DNA of 64,000 nucleotides from Thermococcus chitonophagus (GCF_002214605.1 NZ_CP015193.1:600978-664977); one strand, 5' to 3'; positions 1 through 8,110 are shown, numbered from the stretch's first letter. The notes: a model not told the origin generated them from the sequence alone. A program made the numbers and translations.

Positions 1-879
1 AACAAGGGCAGAAGTGGCTATGCTAAAGCCAAAAGCTGGCATGTACGCTATGCTCTCTACTCTAAGTCCTATTTGGTGGGCTGAAAGAGCTATCTTTCCG
101 AACCTAGTGACTATGCTCATATATAGAAAGTTGTAGAAGCTGAATAATCCTCTTTCCAGCATCGTCGGTGTTCCTATTCTAAGGATCTTCTCCACTATCT
201 CCCATCTTATCCTTAGCTCTAGCACTGGCTTCAAAACGAGTCTGTGGGCTATAAATAGGTATAGACCAACGAGAAACGCAACCGTAATTCCTATTCCTGA
301 AGCCCAAGCGGCACCTACTGGACCCATCCTGGGGAATCCTAACTTTCCAAACACCAAGAGATAGTCGAGGACTGCGTTTACAACATTCATTAATATATTT
401 AGAAGCATTGGCGTTTTCGTGTCTCCCGCTCCCCTCAGGGAAGAAAAGAACGCAAAGCCAACAAACCTTATCGGATAGAAAAAGAAGAGTACTCTAAGGT
501 AGGCGTACGCTATCTCAAAGACTTCTCCCCTAGCACCCATTATCCTGAGTATATCATCCCCAAAGAATATCCCAAAAAGCATCACGGGGATCCCTAGGAT
601 GAATGCTATGTACATACTCTGCTCCGCTACCCTTGATGCCTCCTCATAGTTTCCCTCTCCAACTCTCCTCGCAACTACAGCTAGTGTTCCCGTGGATACG
701 GCCATCATTATTGGAAACATGAACCAGCTTACCATTCCCCCTAAGCCGACTGCGCCAAGGGCGATTGCACTTACGTGGCCAACTATCATTGTATCAACTA
801 AGTTGAGAAGTGTCTGACTTATGTTTCCAGCTATTGCGGGCCATGCTAGCTTCCATAGCTTTTTCCTTATCTCGCTCAT
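1..879 (-). CDS. MATE family multidrug/Na+ efflux transporter (3' end missing)
   Basis: Reading the reverse strand from the ATG at 879 gives 293 codons with no stop, running off the window edge. The product begins MSEIRKKLWKLAWPAIAGNI and continues as a string of hydrophobic helices with the family features LAWPAIAGN, LGAVGLG, LRGAGDTKTPM and a second-half start IGTPTMLERG. These are typical of the two six-helix bundles of MATE/NorM/DinF cation-coupled exporters in the cytoplasmic membrane. Only about two thirds of the usual 440-460 residues are present because of the window boundary. There is no strong ribosome binding site before the ATG; a TTTTTAAATTC box lies about 55 bases upstream on the same strand. 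The substrate cannot be told from sequence. Confidence 0.88.
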   Translation of the reverse strand, partial: MSEIRKKLWKLAWPAIAGNISQTLLNLVDTMIVGHVSAIALGAVGLGGMVSWFMFPIMMAVSTGTLAVVARRVGEGNYEEASRVAEQSMYIAFILGIPVMLFGIFFGDDILRIMGARGEVFEIAYAYLRVLFFFYPIRFVGFAFFSSLRGAGDTKTPMLLNILMNVVNAVLDYLLVFGKLGFPRMGPVGAAWASGIGITVAFLVGLYLFIAHRLVLKPVLELRIRWEIVEKILRIGTPTMLERGLFSFYNFLYMSIVTRFGKIALSAHQIGLRVESIAYMPAFGFSIATSALV

Positions 880-1083
880 CTTTAATCACATTATCATTTT
901 TATCTAAACGGTTAAAGTTGCATAGAATTTAAAAACCTTATTATACCAATTTGGATATTCCTTAATCAATGAAAAGCTTTGAAGCTTTGAGTTGAAGGAA
1001 ATCCAACCCCTTAGCAAAAACCTTATATCTTCTTCGTTTGAAGACTAATTTGTCTTTTGTTAAAGCTTCAGGGGCGGACAAAT

Positions 1084-1842
1084 ATGGCAGTGATCGTTGT
1101 TACAGGAAGGGGTGGAGCTGGAAAAACCACAACGACTGCAAACCTAAGCACGTACTTTGCCCAAGCTGAGTATAGAGTTTTGGCTATAGACGGTGATCTC
1201 TACCTTCCAAATCTTGGCCTTCACTTTGCCTTGGATAATGTGAAGTACACGCTCCACTCCGTTGTTAAAGACCCCAATATGGATCCTGAATGGGCAATTT
1301 ATAAGCATAAAGAAACTGGGGTTTACGTTATGCCAGGAAGTTCAAGGCTAGAAGATGTTCTAGGAATTTCAGGCCAAAGATTGAGGGAGATAATAGAGAA
1401 TCTCAAGTACAAATATCCCCTAATATTTGTAGACTCACCAACTGGAGTACCCTTTGATACTCTCCCCGCATTTGAAGTATTTGATTATCAGATAATAGTT
1501 GTGGAGATTGAAAGATCTCCAATATATTCATTTGAGACTATGGTTGAGAACGAAGTCTTGAAGCTTAAAGCATTGGGAGACAGATTTGGATTAGATGTTG
1601 GAGTAGTCATAAACAAAGTTAGGGAAGCAGCAGATGTCATTGATAAGATAGTGGAGGTTATAGAAAGCGATATAGGTGTTCCCGTTCTGGGAGTTATTCC
1701 ATTCGATGATGCAGTTCCTGAATCTGTGAATGCTGGAATACCTGTTCTAGTATATAAGCCTCATAGTGATGCTGCGATAGCTTTTAAAGAGGCTGGACAA
1801 CTAACTGAAGAGTGGATATTTGGCTCTTCTACACAGAGGTGA
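1084..1842 (+). CDS. MinD/ParA-type deviant Walker A ATPase
   Basis: A 252-residue P-loop ATPase of the MinD/ParA/SIMIBI class. The deviant Walker A GRGGAGKTTT is at about residues 9-18, followed by ANLSTYFA and the switch region AIDGDLYLPN; a second conserved stretch LIFVDSPTG is near residue 125. I start at the ATG at 1084 rather than the in-frame TTG at 1057, because MAVIVVTGRG is the usual MinD-type N-terminus. A TTATAT box near 1022-1030 fits a promoter. It ends four bases before the hmgA start. Archaea carry several such paralogs with roles in positioning or cofactor assembly; which role applies here is not decidable. Confidence 0.85.
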   Translation: MAVIVVTGRGGAGKTTTTANLSTYFAQAEYRVLAIDGDLYLPNLGLHFALDNVKYTLHSVVKDPNMDPEWAIYKHKETGVYVMPGSSRLEDVLGISGQRLREIIENLKYKYPLIFVDSPTGVPFDTLPAFEVFDYQIIVVEIERSPIYSFETMVENEVLKLKALGDRFGLDVGVVINKVREAADVIDKIVEVIESDIGVPVLGVIPFDDAVPESVNAGIPVLVYKPHSDAAIAFKEAGQLTEEWIFGSSTQR

Positions 1843-1846
1843 GACC

Positions 1847-3073
1847 ATGAACGTTGAAGAAATTGTAGAGAAAGTTGCTAGGGGAGAGATTAAGCTCCAT
1901 CAAGTAGAAAACTATGTTAACGGTGATAAGAAGCTTGCAACCGAGATAAGAAGGAAAGCCTTAGAGAGAAAGCTTGGAATAAAGCTCGAGCATATAGGTC
2001 ACTATAGCATAGATCCCAACCAGCTCGTCGGAAGGAATATAGAAAACATGATCGGTGTAGTTCAGATCCCAATGGGCGTTGCCGGACCTCTCAAGATAAA
2101 CGGAGAGTACGCCAAGGGAGAGTTCTACATCCCTTTAGCAACCACGGAGGGAGCCCTAGTTGCCTCCGTGAACAGGGGCTGCTCAGCCTTGACCGAGGCG
2201 GGTGGAGTCGTTACTACTTTGTTGGATGACAAGATGACGAGGGCCCCGCTGATAAAGTGCCCCGACGCTAGGAGGGCGAGGGAAGTTGCACAGTGGGTTC
2301 AGGAGAACCTTGAGTACCTGCAGGAGAAGGCGGTAAGTAAGGTCACAAGGCACGGAAAGCTTAGGGGTGTTAAGCCCTTCATAGTAGGCAGGAACCTCTA
2401 CCTTCGCTTTGAATTCGAGACTGGGGATGCAATGGGAATGAACATGGTCACAATAGCGAGCGAGGAGATAATGAAGGTTATCGAGGAGCACTTTCCCGAT
2501 GTAAGATACCTAGCACTATCTGGAAACCTCTGCGTGGACAAAAAGCCCAACGCCGTGAACTTTATCCTCGGCAGGGGAAAAACAGTCGTTGCTGAAGCTG
2601 TAGTCCCCAGGGGGATAGTTGAGAGGAAACTCAAAACTACTCCAGAACTAATCGCGGAAGTGAACTACCTGAAGAACCTCGTTGGTTCCGCTCAAGCGGG
2701 TAGCTATGGCTTCAACGCCCACTTCGGCAACATAGTTGGTGCTATCTTTTTGGCAACCGGCCAGGATGAGGCTCAGATCACCGAGGGCTCTCACGGGATA
2801 ACCATAGCGGAAGTGACTCCCGAAGGCGATTTGTACATAAGCATAACGATGCCGAGCCTCGAAATAGGAACCGTTGGAGGGGGTACTAGGGTTCCAACCC
2901 AGAGGGAGGCCTTAGAGATAATGGGTGTTGCCGGTGGAGGGGATCCTCCTGGGATAAACGCTAAGAAGTTCGCTGAGATAGTCGCTGGTGCCGTTCTCGC
3001 TGGAGAATTATCCCTACTCGCGGCTATAGCGGCTAAACATTTAGCAAGAGCCCACAAGATGTTGGGAAGATGA
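1847..3073 (+). CDS. hmgA: Hydroxymethylglutaryl-CoA reductase (NADPH), class I
   Basis: Catalyses reduction of HMG-CoA to mevalonate with two NADPH, the committed step to the isoprenoid chains of archaeal membrane lipids. The 408-residue soluble protein shows the class I signatures: N-terminal helical domain, PMGVAGPL, the catalytic Glu in ATTEGALVAS, the NADPH motif DAMGMNM, the catalytic Lys in CVDKKPNAVN, the catalytic Asp in ATGQDEAQ, and the C-terminal His in AAKHLARAH. Start is the ATG at 1847 with AGGTGAG just upstream; an in-frame ATG at 1820 lies inside the preceding gene and lacks a site. Its stop overlaps the start of the next gene (ATGA), so it is probably cotranscribed with both neighbours. 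Confidence 0.97.
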   Translation: MNVEEIVEKVARGEIKLHQVENYVNGDKKLATEIRRKALERKLGIKLEHIGHYSIDPNQLVGRNIENMIGVVQIPMGVAGPLKINGEYAKGEFYIPLATTEGALVASVNRGCSALTEAGGVVTTLLDDKMTRAPLIKCPDARRAREVAQWVQENLEYLQEKAVSKVTRHGKLRGVKPFIVGRNLYLRFEFETGDAMGMNMVTIASEEIMKVIEEHFPDVRYLALSGNLCVDKKPNAVNFILGRGKTVVAEAVVPRGIVERKLKTTPELIAEVNYLKNLVGSAQAGSYGFNAHFGNIVGAIFLATGQDEAQITEGSHGITIAEVTPEGDLYISITMPSLEIGTVGGGTRVPTQREALEIMGVAGGGDPPGINAKKFAEIVAGAVLAGELSLLAAIAAKHLARAHKMLGR

Positions 3074-3558
3074 TAGAGATTAGATATAAGCCCATCGGGA
3101 TAATTAGAACGCCCTTCAAAGAGCCTAAGGGCGTTCCCATACAGTCTTCCGTAGCTAAGGGAGTTAGAGGTGAGGTTATAGTATTCCCTGAGTACGCTGA
3201 AGGTTTGAAGGATCTCGACGGCTTTTCCCACATAATTTTGATTTACCACTTTCACCTGGCTAAGCCCGGCTCCCTGCTTGTAAAGCCTTACATGCACGAT
3301 GAGTACCATGGGGTTTTTGCCACGAGGGCTCCAAGCAGGCCTAATCCCATAGGAATTTCCGTTGTGAGGCTTCTGAGAATAGAGGGGAACATTCTGTACG
3401 TTGAAGATGTTGACATAGTTGACGAAACTCCCCTTCTCGACATAAAACCGTATGTTCCTGAATTCGATATTAGGAGAGTTGATAGAATAGGATGGTTAGA
3501 AAGGAACGTCCACAAGCTTCCATACACTAGAGATGATGGTCGCTTCTCCAGGGGCTAA
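3070..3558 (+). CDS. TrmO/TsaA-like (UPF0066) protein, putative tRNA methyltransferase
   Basis: A 162-residue protein of the UPF0066/YaeB/TsaA family, beginning MIEIRYKPIGIIRTPFKEP. Conserved segments are the GIIRTP start, LDGFSHIILIYHFH, RAPSRPNPIGISVVRLL and VDIVDETPLLDIKPYVPEFD. In bacteria the family member TrmO uses S-adenosylmethionine to N6-methylate t6A37 in tRNA; the archaeal proteins are single-domain and the activity is inferred from the family. The ATG overlaps the hmgA stop codon, so translation is probably coupled. Nothing links it functionally to mevalonate synthesis. Confidence 0.88.
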   Translation: MIEIRYKPIGIIRTPFKEPKGVPIQSSVAKGVRGEVIVFPEYAEGLKDLDGFSHIILIYHFHLAKPGSLLVKPYMHDEYHGVFATRAPSRPNPIGISVVRLLRIEGNILYVEDVDIVDETPLLDIKPYVPEFDIRRVDRIGWLERNVHKLPYTRDDGRFSRG

Positions 3559-3615
3559 GTTTTTAAAACACTATTTTAATTACCTATTGGAAGAAAAACT
3601 GCTGGGGGTGATGAA

Positions 3616-4941
3616 ATGCCTGTTATAGAGGAGCTCCCAGCGGTTAAGTTTGAGAGAGTTGGAATGCACTCCCATATAAAGGGATTGGGATTAGATGAGA
3701 ACGGCAAGGCAAAGTTCATCGGGGATGGAATGGTCGGCCAAATCAAGGCTAGGGAAGCCGCTGGAATTGCCGTTAAGCTGATAAAGCAGGGTAAACTGGC
3801 TGGCAAGGGCATCTTGCTGGTTGGACCAACGGGAAGCGGTAAGACGGCAATAGCTATGGGTATAGCCAAGGAGCTTGGTGAAGATGTTCCCTTCGTTCAA
3901 ATAAGCGGTAGTGAAATTTATTCTGCAGAGGTTAAGAAGACTGAATTCTTGAAGCAGGCTTTGAGGAGGGCTATAGGTGTTAGAATCAGCGAGGAGAGGA
4001 AGGTCTACGAGGGAATGGTAGAGAAGATAGAGATCAAGAGAACGAGGCACCCCTTCAACCCCTACATAGAGATACCTGAGAGCGTTAAGATAACGCTAAA
4101 GACAAAGGACGATGAGAAGGTATTAAGGGCTGGCAGGGAAATAGCGTATCAGTTGCTCGAGCTTGGAATTGAGGAGGGGGATGTAATACAGATCGATGCC
4201 GAGACTGGAAGGGTTTCAAGGGTCGGAACGACGAAGGAGGAGGAAGGTTTATTCTTCAGGAGGAAAGTCGAATTGCCAAGCGGTCCTGTTCTTAAGGTTA
4301 AGGAGTTCACTTATACTGTGACCCTCCACGACCTTGACGTTGTAAACGCGAGGGCCGGAGGAATATTTAGCCTCTTGTTTGGCGGTGGAATGGAGATAAA
4401 CGATGAGATCAGGGAGAGGGTTGATCAGACAGTTAAGCAGTGGATAGAGGAGGGTAAGGCTACACTTGTTCCTGGGGTGCTCTTCATAGATGAGTGCCAC
4501 ATGCTCGACATTGAGGCATTCTCATTCTTGGCCAGAGCAATGGAGAACGAGCTGGCTCCAATACTAATCTTGGCAACCAATAGGGGAATGACGAAGATTA
4601 GAGGAACGGATATTGAGGCCCCACACGGAATTCCGCTGGACATGCTTGACAGGCTGTTAATAATAAACACTGAGCCCTACAAGAAGGAGGAGATCAGGGA
4701 GATCGTAAAGATAAGGGCCAAAGAGGAGGGAATAGAGCTCAGCGAGGAGGCTTTGGAGTACCTTGCGGAGCTCGGCGAGAAAACCAGCTTAAGATACGCA
4801 GTCCAGCTGCTGGCTCCTGCGAGCATAATAGCTGGAGGCAAGAGGGTCGAGAAGGAGCACGTTGAGAAGGCCAAGGAGTACTTTGCCGATGTCAAGAGGA
4901 GCATAGCCTTCGTTGAGAAGCTTGAGGGGATGCTACGTTAA
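3616..4941 (+). CDS. TIP49/RuvB-like AAA+ ATPase
   Basis: A 441-residue homolog of eukaryotic RuvBL1/RuvBL2 (TIP49, pontin/reptin). It has the N-terminal TIP49 segment (FERVGMHSHIKGLGLDENG), Walker A GPTGSGKTA near residues 69-77, an OB-fold insertion (about residues 125-285, including TGRVSRVG), Walker B LFIDECHMLD, sensor 1 ILATNRG and an arginine-rich sensor 2 (TSLRYAVQLL). In eukaryotes these rings serve chromatin remodelling and snoRNP assembly; archaeal function is not established. Start ATG at 3616 follows GGGGGTGATGAA; a TTTTTAAAA box at 3559-3569 is a plausible promoter. The last 9 bases overlap the convergent CPBP gene. The guide RNA genes near 44 kb make an RNP-assembly role tempting but unproven. 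Confidence 0.95.
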   Translation: MPVIEELPAVKFERVGMHSHIKGLGLDENGKAKFIGDGMVGQIKAREAAGIAVKLIKQGKLAGKGILLVGPTGSGKTAIAMGIAKELGEDVPFVQISGSEIYSAEVKKTEFLKQALRRAIGVRISEERKVYEGMVEKIEIKRTRHPFNPYIEIPESVKITLKTKDDEKVLRAGREIAYQLLELGIEEGDVIQIDAETGRVSRVGTTKEEEGLFFRRKVELPSGPVLKVKEFTYTVTLHDLDVVNARAGGIFSLLFGGGMEINDEIRERVDQTVKQWIEEGKATLVPGVLFIDECHMLDIEAFSFLARAMENELAPILILATNRGMTKIRGTDIEAPHGIPLDMLDRLLIINTEPYKKEEIREIVKIRAKEEGIELSEEALEYLAELGEKTSLRYAVQLLAPASIIAGGKRVEKEHVEKAKEYFADVKRSIAFVEKLEGMLR

Positions 4942-5502
4942 AGCACAGAGGATATCAAAGAATGCTGAGCCAAGCCAGTGAACTATGAAGCTCGGGAAGA
5001 AGCTTTCCTCTTTTAAATCTACTATTGCAAATATTATGCCAGCAAGAAAGGAGTAGGGGATCTCTATTACGGGCTTTCCAATGTGCAGAATTGCGTAGGG
5101 GATTGCTTGCCCTAGTATTCCTATCCACTTATTTTTCTTTGCGATGGGGAAAAGGAGAAAGCCCCTGAAGAACGCCTCATGGGTAAACATGACCACGCCC
5201 ATTTTGAGCTCTCCTAGGATGAAGCTATAAACACCTAAGTAAGAGAACCTGGGGTAGTAACTCCTCATGCTCTCATCAAGGAGCCCCAGGAAGCTCATTA
5301 TGACTGCAATTCCAAGGAGTATTAGTGTACTCCCCCAGCTTTTTGGAAGTTTGAAGCCAACGTCCTTAAGCTCTTTCCTGAACAGGACCACTGGAATTAG
5401 GAGGTAGAAGAACACTAAATATGCTATCCACATGTTAAACGTCCCTGGGATCCTTGACGGGATAAACGCTATTATAAAAAGTGCCAGTGTCCTAGGATCC
5501 AT
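4933..5502 (-). CDS. CPBP (Abi/CAAX) family intramembrane protease
   Basis: A 189-residue membrane protein with about six hydrophobic helices. It carries CPBP glutamic protease motifs: HEAFFRGFL near residue 110 (the family's E-E-x3-R, here with Ala replacing the second Glu), ILHIGKP near 141 and a third conserved His in VHWLGSAFFD near 175. Members cleave prenylated or other membrane substrates, and some act in bacteriocin self-immunity. The single Glu in motif 1 may change or weaken catalysis. Start is the ATG at 5502, preceded by GGGTAGTG. The gene runs towards TIP49 and overlaps its end by 9 bases. A 40-bp palindrome begins 27 bases upstream of the start. Confidence 0.82.
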   Translation of the reverse strand: MDPRTLALFIIAFIPSRIPGTFNMWIAYLVFFYLLIPVVLFRKELKDVGFKLPKSWGSTLILLGIAVIMSFLGLLDESMRSYYPRFSYLGVYSFILGELKMGVVMFTHEAFFRGFLLFPIAKKNKWIGILGQAIPYAILHIGKPVIEIPYSFLAGIIFAIVDLKEESFFPSFIVHWLGSAFFDILCALT

Positions 5503-5528
5503 GTTGACTACTTCTTCACTACCCTTTT

Positions 5529-5568
5529 AAACTACCACCCCAGTAGTATACTACTGGGGTGGTAGTTT
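5529..5568. repeat. 40-bp perfect palindrome
   Basis: Positions 5529-5568 read the same on both strands with no mismatch and no spacer: left arm AAACTACCACCCCAGTAGTA, right arm its exact reverse complement, centred at 5548/5549. It lies between the start of the CPBP gene (leftward) and the decayed start of an ATPase gene (rightward). The right arm contains GGGGTGGT, which would be the ribosome binding site of that ATPase, so a hairpin in RNA would hide it. It could be an operator, a cruciform-forming element, a terminator-like hairpin or the trace of a mobile element end. Confidence 0.9.
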
Positions 5569-5740
5569 GTACTTCGATCCAAAACCCAAGGAGAGAAGGG
5601 ATGTTCTTAGTAAACACGTGGGTACTAATAATTAGGACGGGATTATTCTGGGTGAGGAGGGTAAATTCTGGTGTTTGTTGCGTATCTTAAGGTGTGCAGA
5701 GTGATAGTCCTTTGTGATACTTGTTACATTGAGAGATTTA
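5567..5740 (+). pseudogene. N-terminal remnant of an archaeal P-loop ATPase
   Basis: From a TTG at 5567 the plus strand encodes LYFDPKPKERRDVLSKHVG before a stop. This matches the typical start of the large family of Thermococcales AAA-type ATPases (M-x-FDP-x-PK-x-RR-E). Further on, in shifted frames, come pieces resembling the P-loop region (WVRRVNSG, compare LGVRRVGKSS) and the strand after it (VIVLCDTCYIERFRGH). The reading frame is broken by stops and indels, so this is a dead fragment. The likely C-terminal tail of the same kind of protein lies at 6891-7103 on the same strand. Confidence 0.5.
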
Positions 5741-5744
5741 GAGG

Positions 5745-6551
5745 TCATTGTCCACTTAATTCCGTATTAATACTCACCGCTTCAATTTTTAGTGGAATTT
5801 TTGAAGTCGTCTTTTGATCGATTATCTGTTTTAAATTGCGAATATATTCAGGAGTTGCACCAACAATACCAAGTAGTATTACAGAGTTTCTCTTGTATAT
5901 CCTTTCGTATAATTTTCTAGCAGCCTCTAGATGTTTTATTGTTTTGAGGATAAACTCGGGTGGAAGAGGTTTAATTTTTATCTCAACTATGGCATCTGTT
6001 TTATCGTCTAGGGGCATTATAGCATCGACAACGTATTTACCAATCTTAACTTCTCGTTTGGCTATCGAATTATATTTGCGCTCAAGTTCTCTGATTGCGA
6101 GCTCTTCAATAACATATGGTGGTATTTTTTCAACGTGTTTAATTTGAATGGAACCTCTGTCTATCTTTGATTCATCTTGAAGCTCTTCACGTTTTCTGAT
6201 TTCTTTTTCCTGTATTTCTTGCGAAGAGGCGTAAGGGATTTTTTGGAGAGTATCGAAATATTTTGATGCTCCTTCCCCTCCTCTTAATATAGCTACGAGA
6301 TTTAAGAGAAACTCTAGTTTTGTGATACTTGTTGCAATAATGATTATTGAAATGAAATATATTAGTTCAGTGTGCGCAATTAAAGCTAATGATACGACTA
6401 GAACAATGCTAGAAATTCGAAGGGGTTCGCCAATGTCAAGATATTCCTTTTTGATTATCTTTGATATGAATAAAATCAGCATCATAACAAGTGAAAGTGT
6501 AACTCCAACAATCCCAGCTCCAATGACATCTGAAGTTCCTAGATTAAACAT
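5745..6551 (-). CDS. Membrane-anchored protein with PD-(D/E)XK-like C-terminal domain
   Basis: A 268-residue protein I do not recognise by name. Residues 1-90 hold three hydrophobic segments (about 8-30, 45-60, 63-88). A charged linker (EIQEKEIRKREELQDESK) follows. The C-terminal half reads as a restriction-endonuclease-like fold: helix EELAIRELERKYNSIA, then YVVDAIMPLDD (candidate Asp), then AIVEIKIKPLP (candidate E-x-K), then a helix and strand (SVILLGIVGA). This is the usual D/E-x-K layout, placed on the cytosolic side of a membrane anchor. Start ATG at 6551 has a strong GGGGGGAG site four bases away. The gene follows a 54-codon ORF without a gap, and both lie between two fragments of an ATPase gene. 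Nuclease function is inference. Confidence 0.65.
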   Translation of the reverse strand: MFNLGTSDVIGAGIVGVTLSLVMMLILFISKIIKKEYLDIGEPLRISSIVLVVSLALIAHTELIYFISIIIIATSITKLEFLLNLVAILRGGEGASKYFDTLQKIPYASSQEIQEKEIRKREELQDESKIDRGSIQIKHVEKIPPYVIEELAIRELERKYNSIAKREVKIGKYVVDAIMPLDDKTDAIVEIKIKPLPPEFILKTIKHLEAARKLYERIYKRNSVILLGIVGATPEYIRNLKQIIDQKTTSKIPLKIEAVSINTELSGQ

Positions 6552-6716
6552 CTAACTCCCCCCTAAACACCCTGCTAAGTACTGCTGGAAAGGGCTTTTC
6601 AAGCTCTTTTTACTCTCTTCAGCTCTTCCGGTGATCGCATAATCTTTAGTCTGCATATAGAATTTTTGGATGTATAAATATGTCTTCTTGCCTGTCTCAC
6701 TGTACTTCATCTTCAT
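6552..6716 (-). CDS. Small protein, 54 residues, upstream of membrane PD-(D/E)XK gene
   Basis: A short ORF starting MKMKYSETGKKTYLYIQ and ending AGCLGGS, with its TAG stop directly touching the ATG of the next gene at 6551. An AGGTAA sequence seven bases before the ATG at 6716 can serve as ribosome binding site. The protein is basic and polar, with no membrane segment. The adjacency and ribosome sites suggest a two-gene transcript with the membrane protein. I do not recognise a family. It could also be a chance ORF in a decayed region, so confidence is moderate. Confidence 0.42.
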   Translation of the reverse strand: MKMKYSETGKKTYLYIQKFYMQTKDYAITGRAEESKKSLKSPFQQYLAGCLGGS

Positions 6717-6890
6717 TTTCGTTACCTGACATATTAGTGAGCTTTACAATGTTAAATCCTTAACCCTTGTTGTCTTTTCTTGGCAGTTTTATTTGGACTT
6801 CCTTTGACAATAAATCCGTTTTATAGCTAGCTTTAATAATGATGGAAATCAGCCTTTGCTTTCACCAGTAGCTAAATTAGCATATTTTGA

Positions 6891-7103
6891 AAATTTTCGC
6901 TTTTCTTTGGGTATTTATTTCTCGGTTCACTGCTGGGCTTTAAGGTTCTTGGAACTGACTTTATCTACCCCTGGGGTTTAATATCAAAATTTGATATCTC
7001 AGTTAAGGCTGCATTCCTCGAGAAAATTATTGATGGAAGGAACATCGAATACAGGATCAGCGATCCGGTTCTTGAGCACGCACTTAAACGAGGAAGTTTA
7101 TGA
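6891..7103 (+). pseudogene. C-terminal remnant of an archaeal ATPase
   Basis: After stops at 6873 and 6888, an open stretch ends at the TGA at 7101-7103 and finishes FLEKIIDGRNIEYRISDPVLE followed by HALKRGSL. The pattern x-YRI-x-DPVL at the very C-terminus is characteristic of the winged-helix tail of the Thermococcales AAA-type ATPases whose N-terminus is seen at 5567. There is no start codon with a ribosome site, and upstream frames are closed. I read it as the tail of the same or a sister ATPase gene. The middle is missing and replaced by a minus-strand gene pair. Its end overlaps the LrgB-like gene by 20 bases. Confidence 0.45.
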
Positions 7104-7758
7104 TTGCCGGAAGGATAAATGCCGTGTAAACACCATTTAGGGCCATTCCCAGCCCGCTAACGGCTCCAGCGAGCTCGTCCTCAGTTATAATCCTTGCGGT
7201 TCCCAGGCCGTGGGAGGAAACTCCCGTCGCTAGTCCCCTCGCTACCCTATCCCTAACCCTGAAGATATTTAGGAGTTCCGGAGCTAGGGCGTTCCCCAGG
7301 ATACCAGTCAGTATTACTAGTACTGCAGTCAGGGGAGGAATCCCTCCTATCTTTTCGCTTACGCCCATAGCTATTGCAGTTGTAACGCTCTTCGGAGCAA
7401 AGCTCCTCTGAAGGATTTCAGGGGCATGAAAGGCCTTCAGCATGTAAACCGCCGATAGTATCGCCGTACTTCCTCCCACCACAACCCCAACCGCGATTTC
7501 CTTCTTGTATTCTCTGATTATGGACAACTGCTTGTAGAGTGGAATAGCTAAGCTTACAACGGCCGGCCCCAGGAGGAAACTCAGAAATTTCGCTGATTCC
7601 ATGTATTCCTCATATTTAATGCCCGTAGCCTTTAGAATAACTGCTATCGTGACTATTGAGAGGAGGACTGGATTTAAAGCCGGGGTTCTCTTCTTTGCGT
7701 ACACCCAGGAAAAGGCCGTGTACAGGAAGAACGTTAAGAATACTCCAAAAATATTCAT
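7084..7758 (-). CDS. LrgB/CidB/PlgG family membrane protein
   Basis: A 224-residue protein with about six hydrophobic helices. It carries the LrgB-family segments RSFAPKSVTTAIAMGVSEKI and ARGLATGVSSHGLGTAR. The family pairs with LrgA-type proteins; in bacteria the pair affects murein hydrolase export and cell death, and the fused plant protein PLGG1 carries glycolate and glycerate. Pyrococcus lacks murein, so transport of small carboxylates is the more likely role. Its start overlaps the stop of the LrgA-like gene (ATGA at 7755-7758), indicating coupled translation. Confidence 0.9.
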   Translation of the reverse strand: MNIFGVFLTFFLYTAFSWVYAKKRTPALNPVLLSIVTIAVILKATGIKYEEYMESAKFLSFLLGPAVVSLAIPLYKQLSIIREYKKEIAVGVVVGGSTAILSAVYMLKAFHAPEILQRSFAPKSVTTAIAMGVSEKIGGIPPLTAVLVILTGILGNALAPELLNIFRVRDRVARGLATGVSSHGLGTARIITEDELAGAVSGLGMALNGVYTAFILPAIINFLV

Positions 7759-8084
7759 CTTCTGAGCACCTCCACGGTCTTTGCAGTCACGAATAGAGTG
7801 ATTAGGAAGCTCAGAACTAGGGCAACTCCAATCGCAACTAAGTTTTCCTTAAGGAGATCCAAGTAGAGTATTATTCCAACTCCTGGAGGGATGAACATAA
7901 TGCTCATGTTCCTAACGAGAAATTCTCCTTCTCTCTCAACGTCTTCAAGCCTGACAATTCCCGTGATTAGTGCAAGGGTTAGTAAGAGCATCCCAAGAAC
8001 GCTTCCCGGTATTGGTACCCCGGCACTTTCTATCAGCCCCCCCAGGAATAGAAAGCCGAATATTATCGTCAGCCCCTTGTACAT
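7755..8084 (-). CDS. LrgA/CidA family holin-like membrane protein
   Basis: A 109-residue membrane protein with four hydrophobic helices. It has the LrgA signatures LGGLIESAGVPIPGSVLGMLLL and IMFIPPGVGIILY. It is the small partner of the LrgB-like protein downstream. Start is the ATG at 8084 with GGAGGTGGTAAA directly upstream. The promoter region is shared with the divergent smc gene, where a TATATATA box sits at 8113-8120. Confidence 0.9.
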   Translation of the reverse strand: MYKGLTIIFGFLFLGGLIESAGVPIPGSVLGMLLLTLALITGIVRLEDVEREGEFLVRNMSIMFIPPGVGIILYLDLLKENLVAIGVALVLSFLITLFVTAKTVEVLRR

Positions 8085-8110
8085 TTTACCACCTCCAGAG
8101 AATGGAGGAA

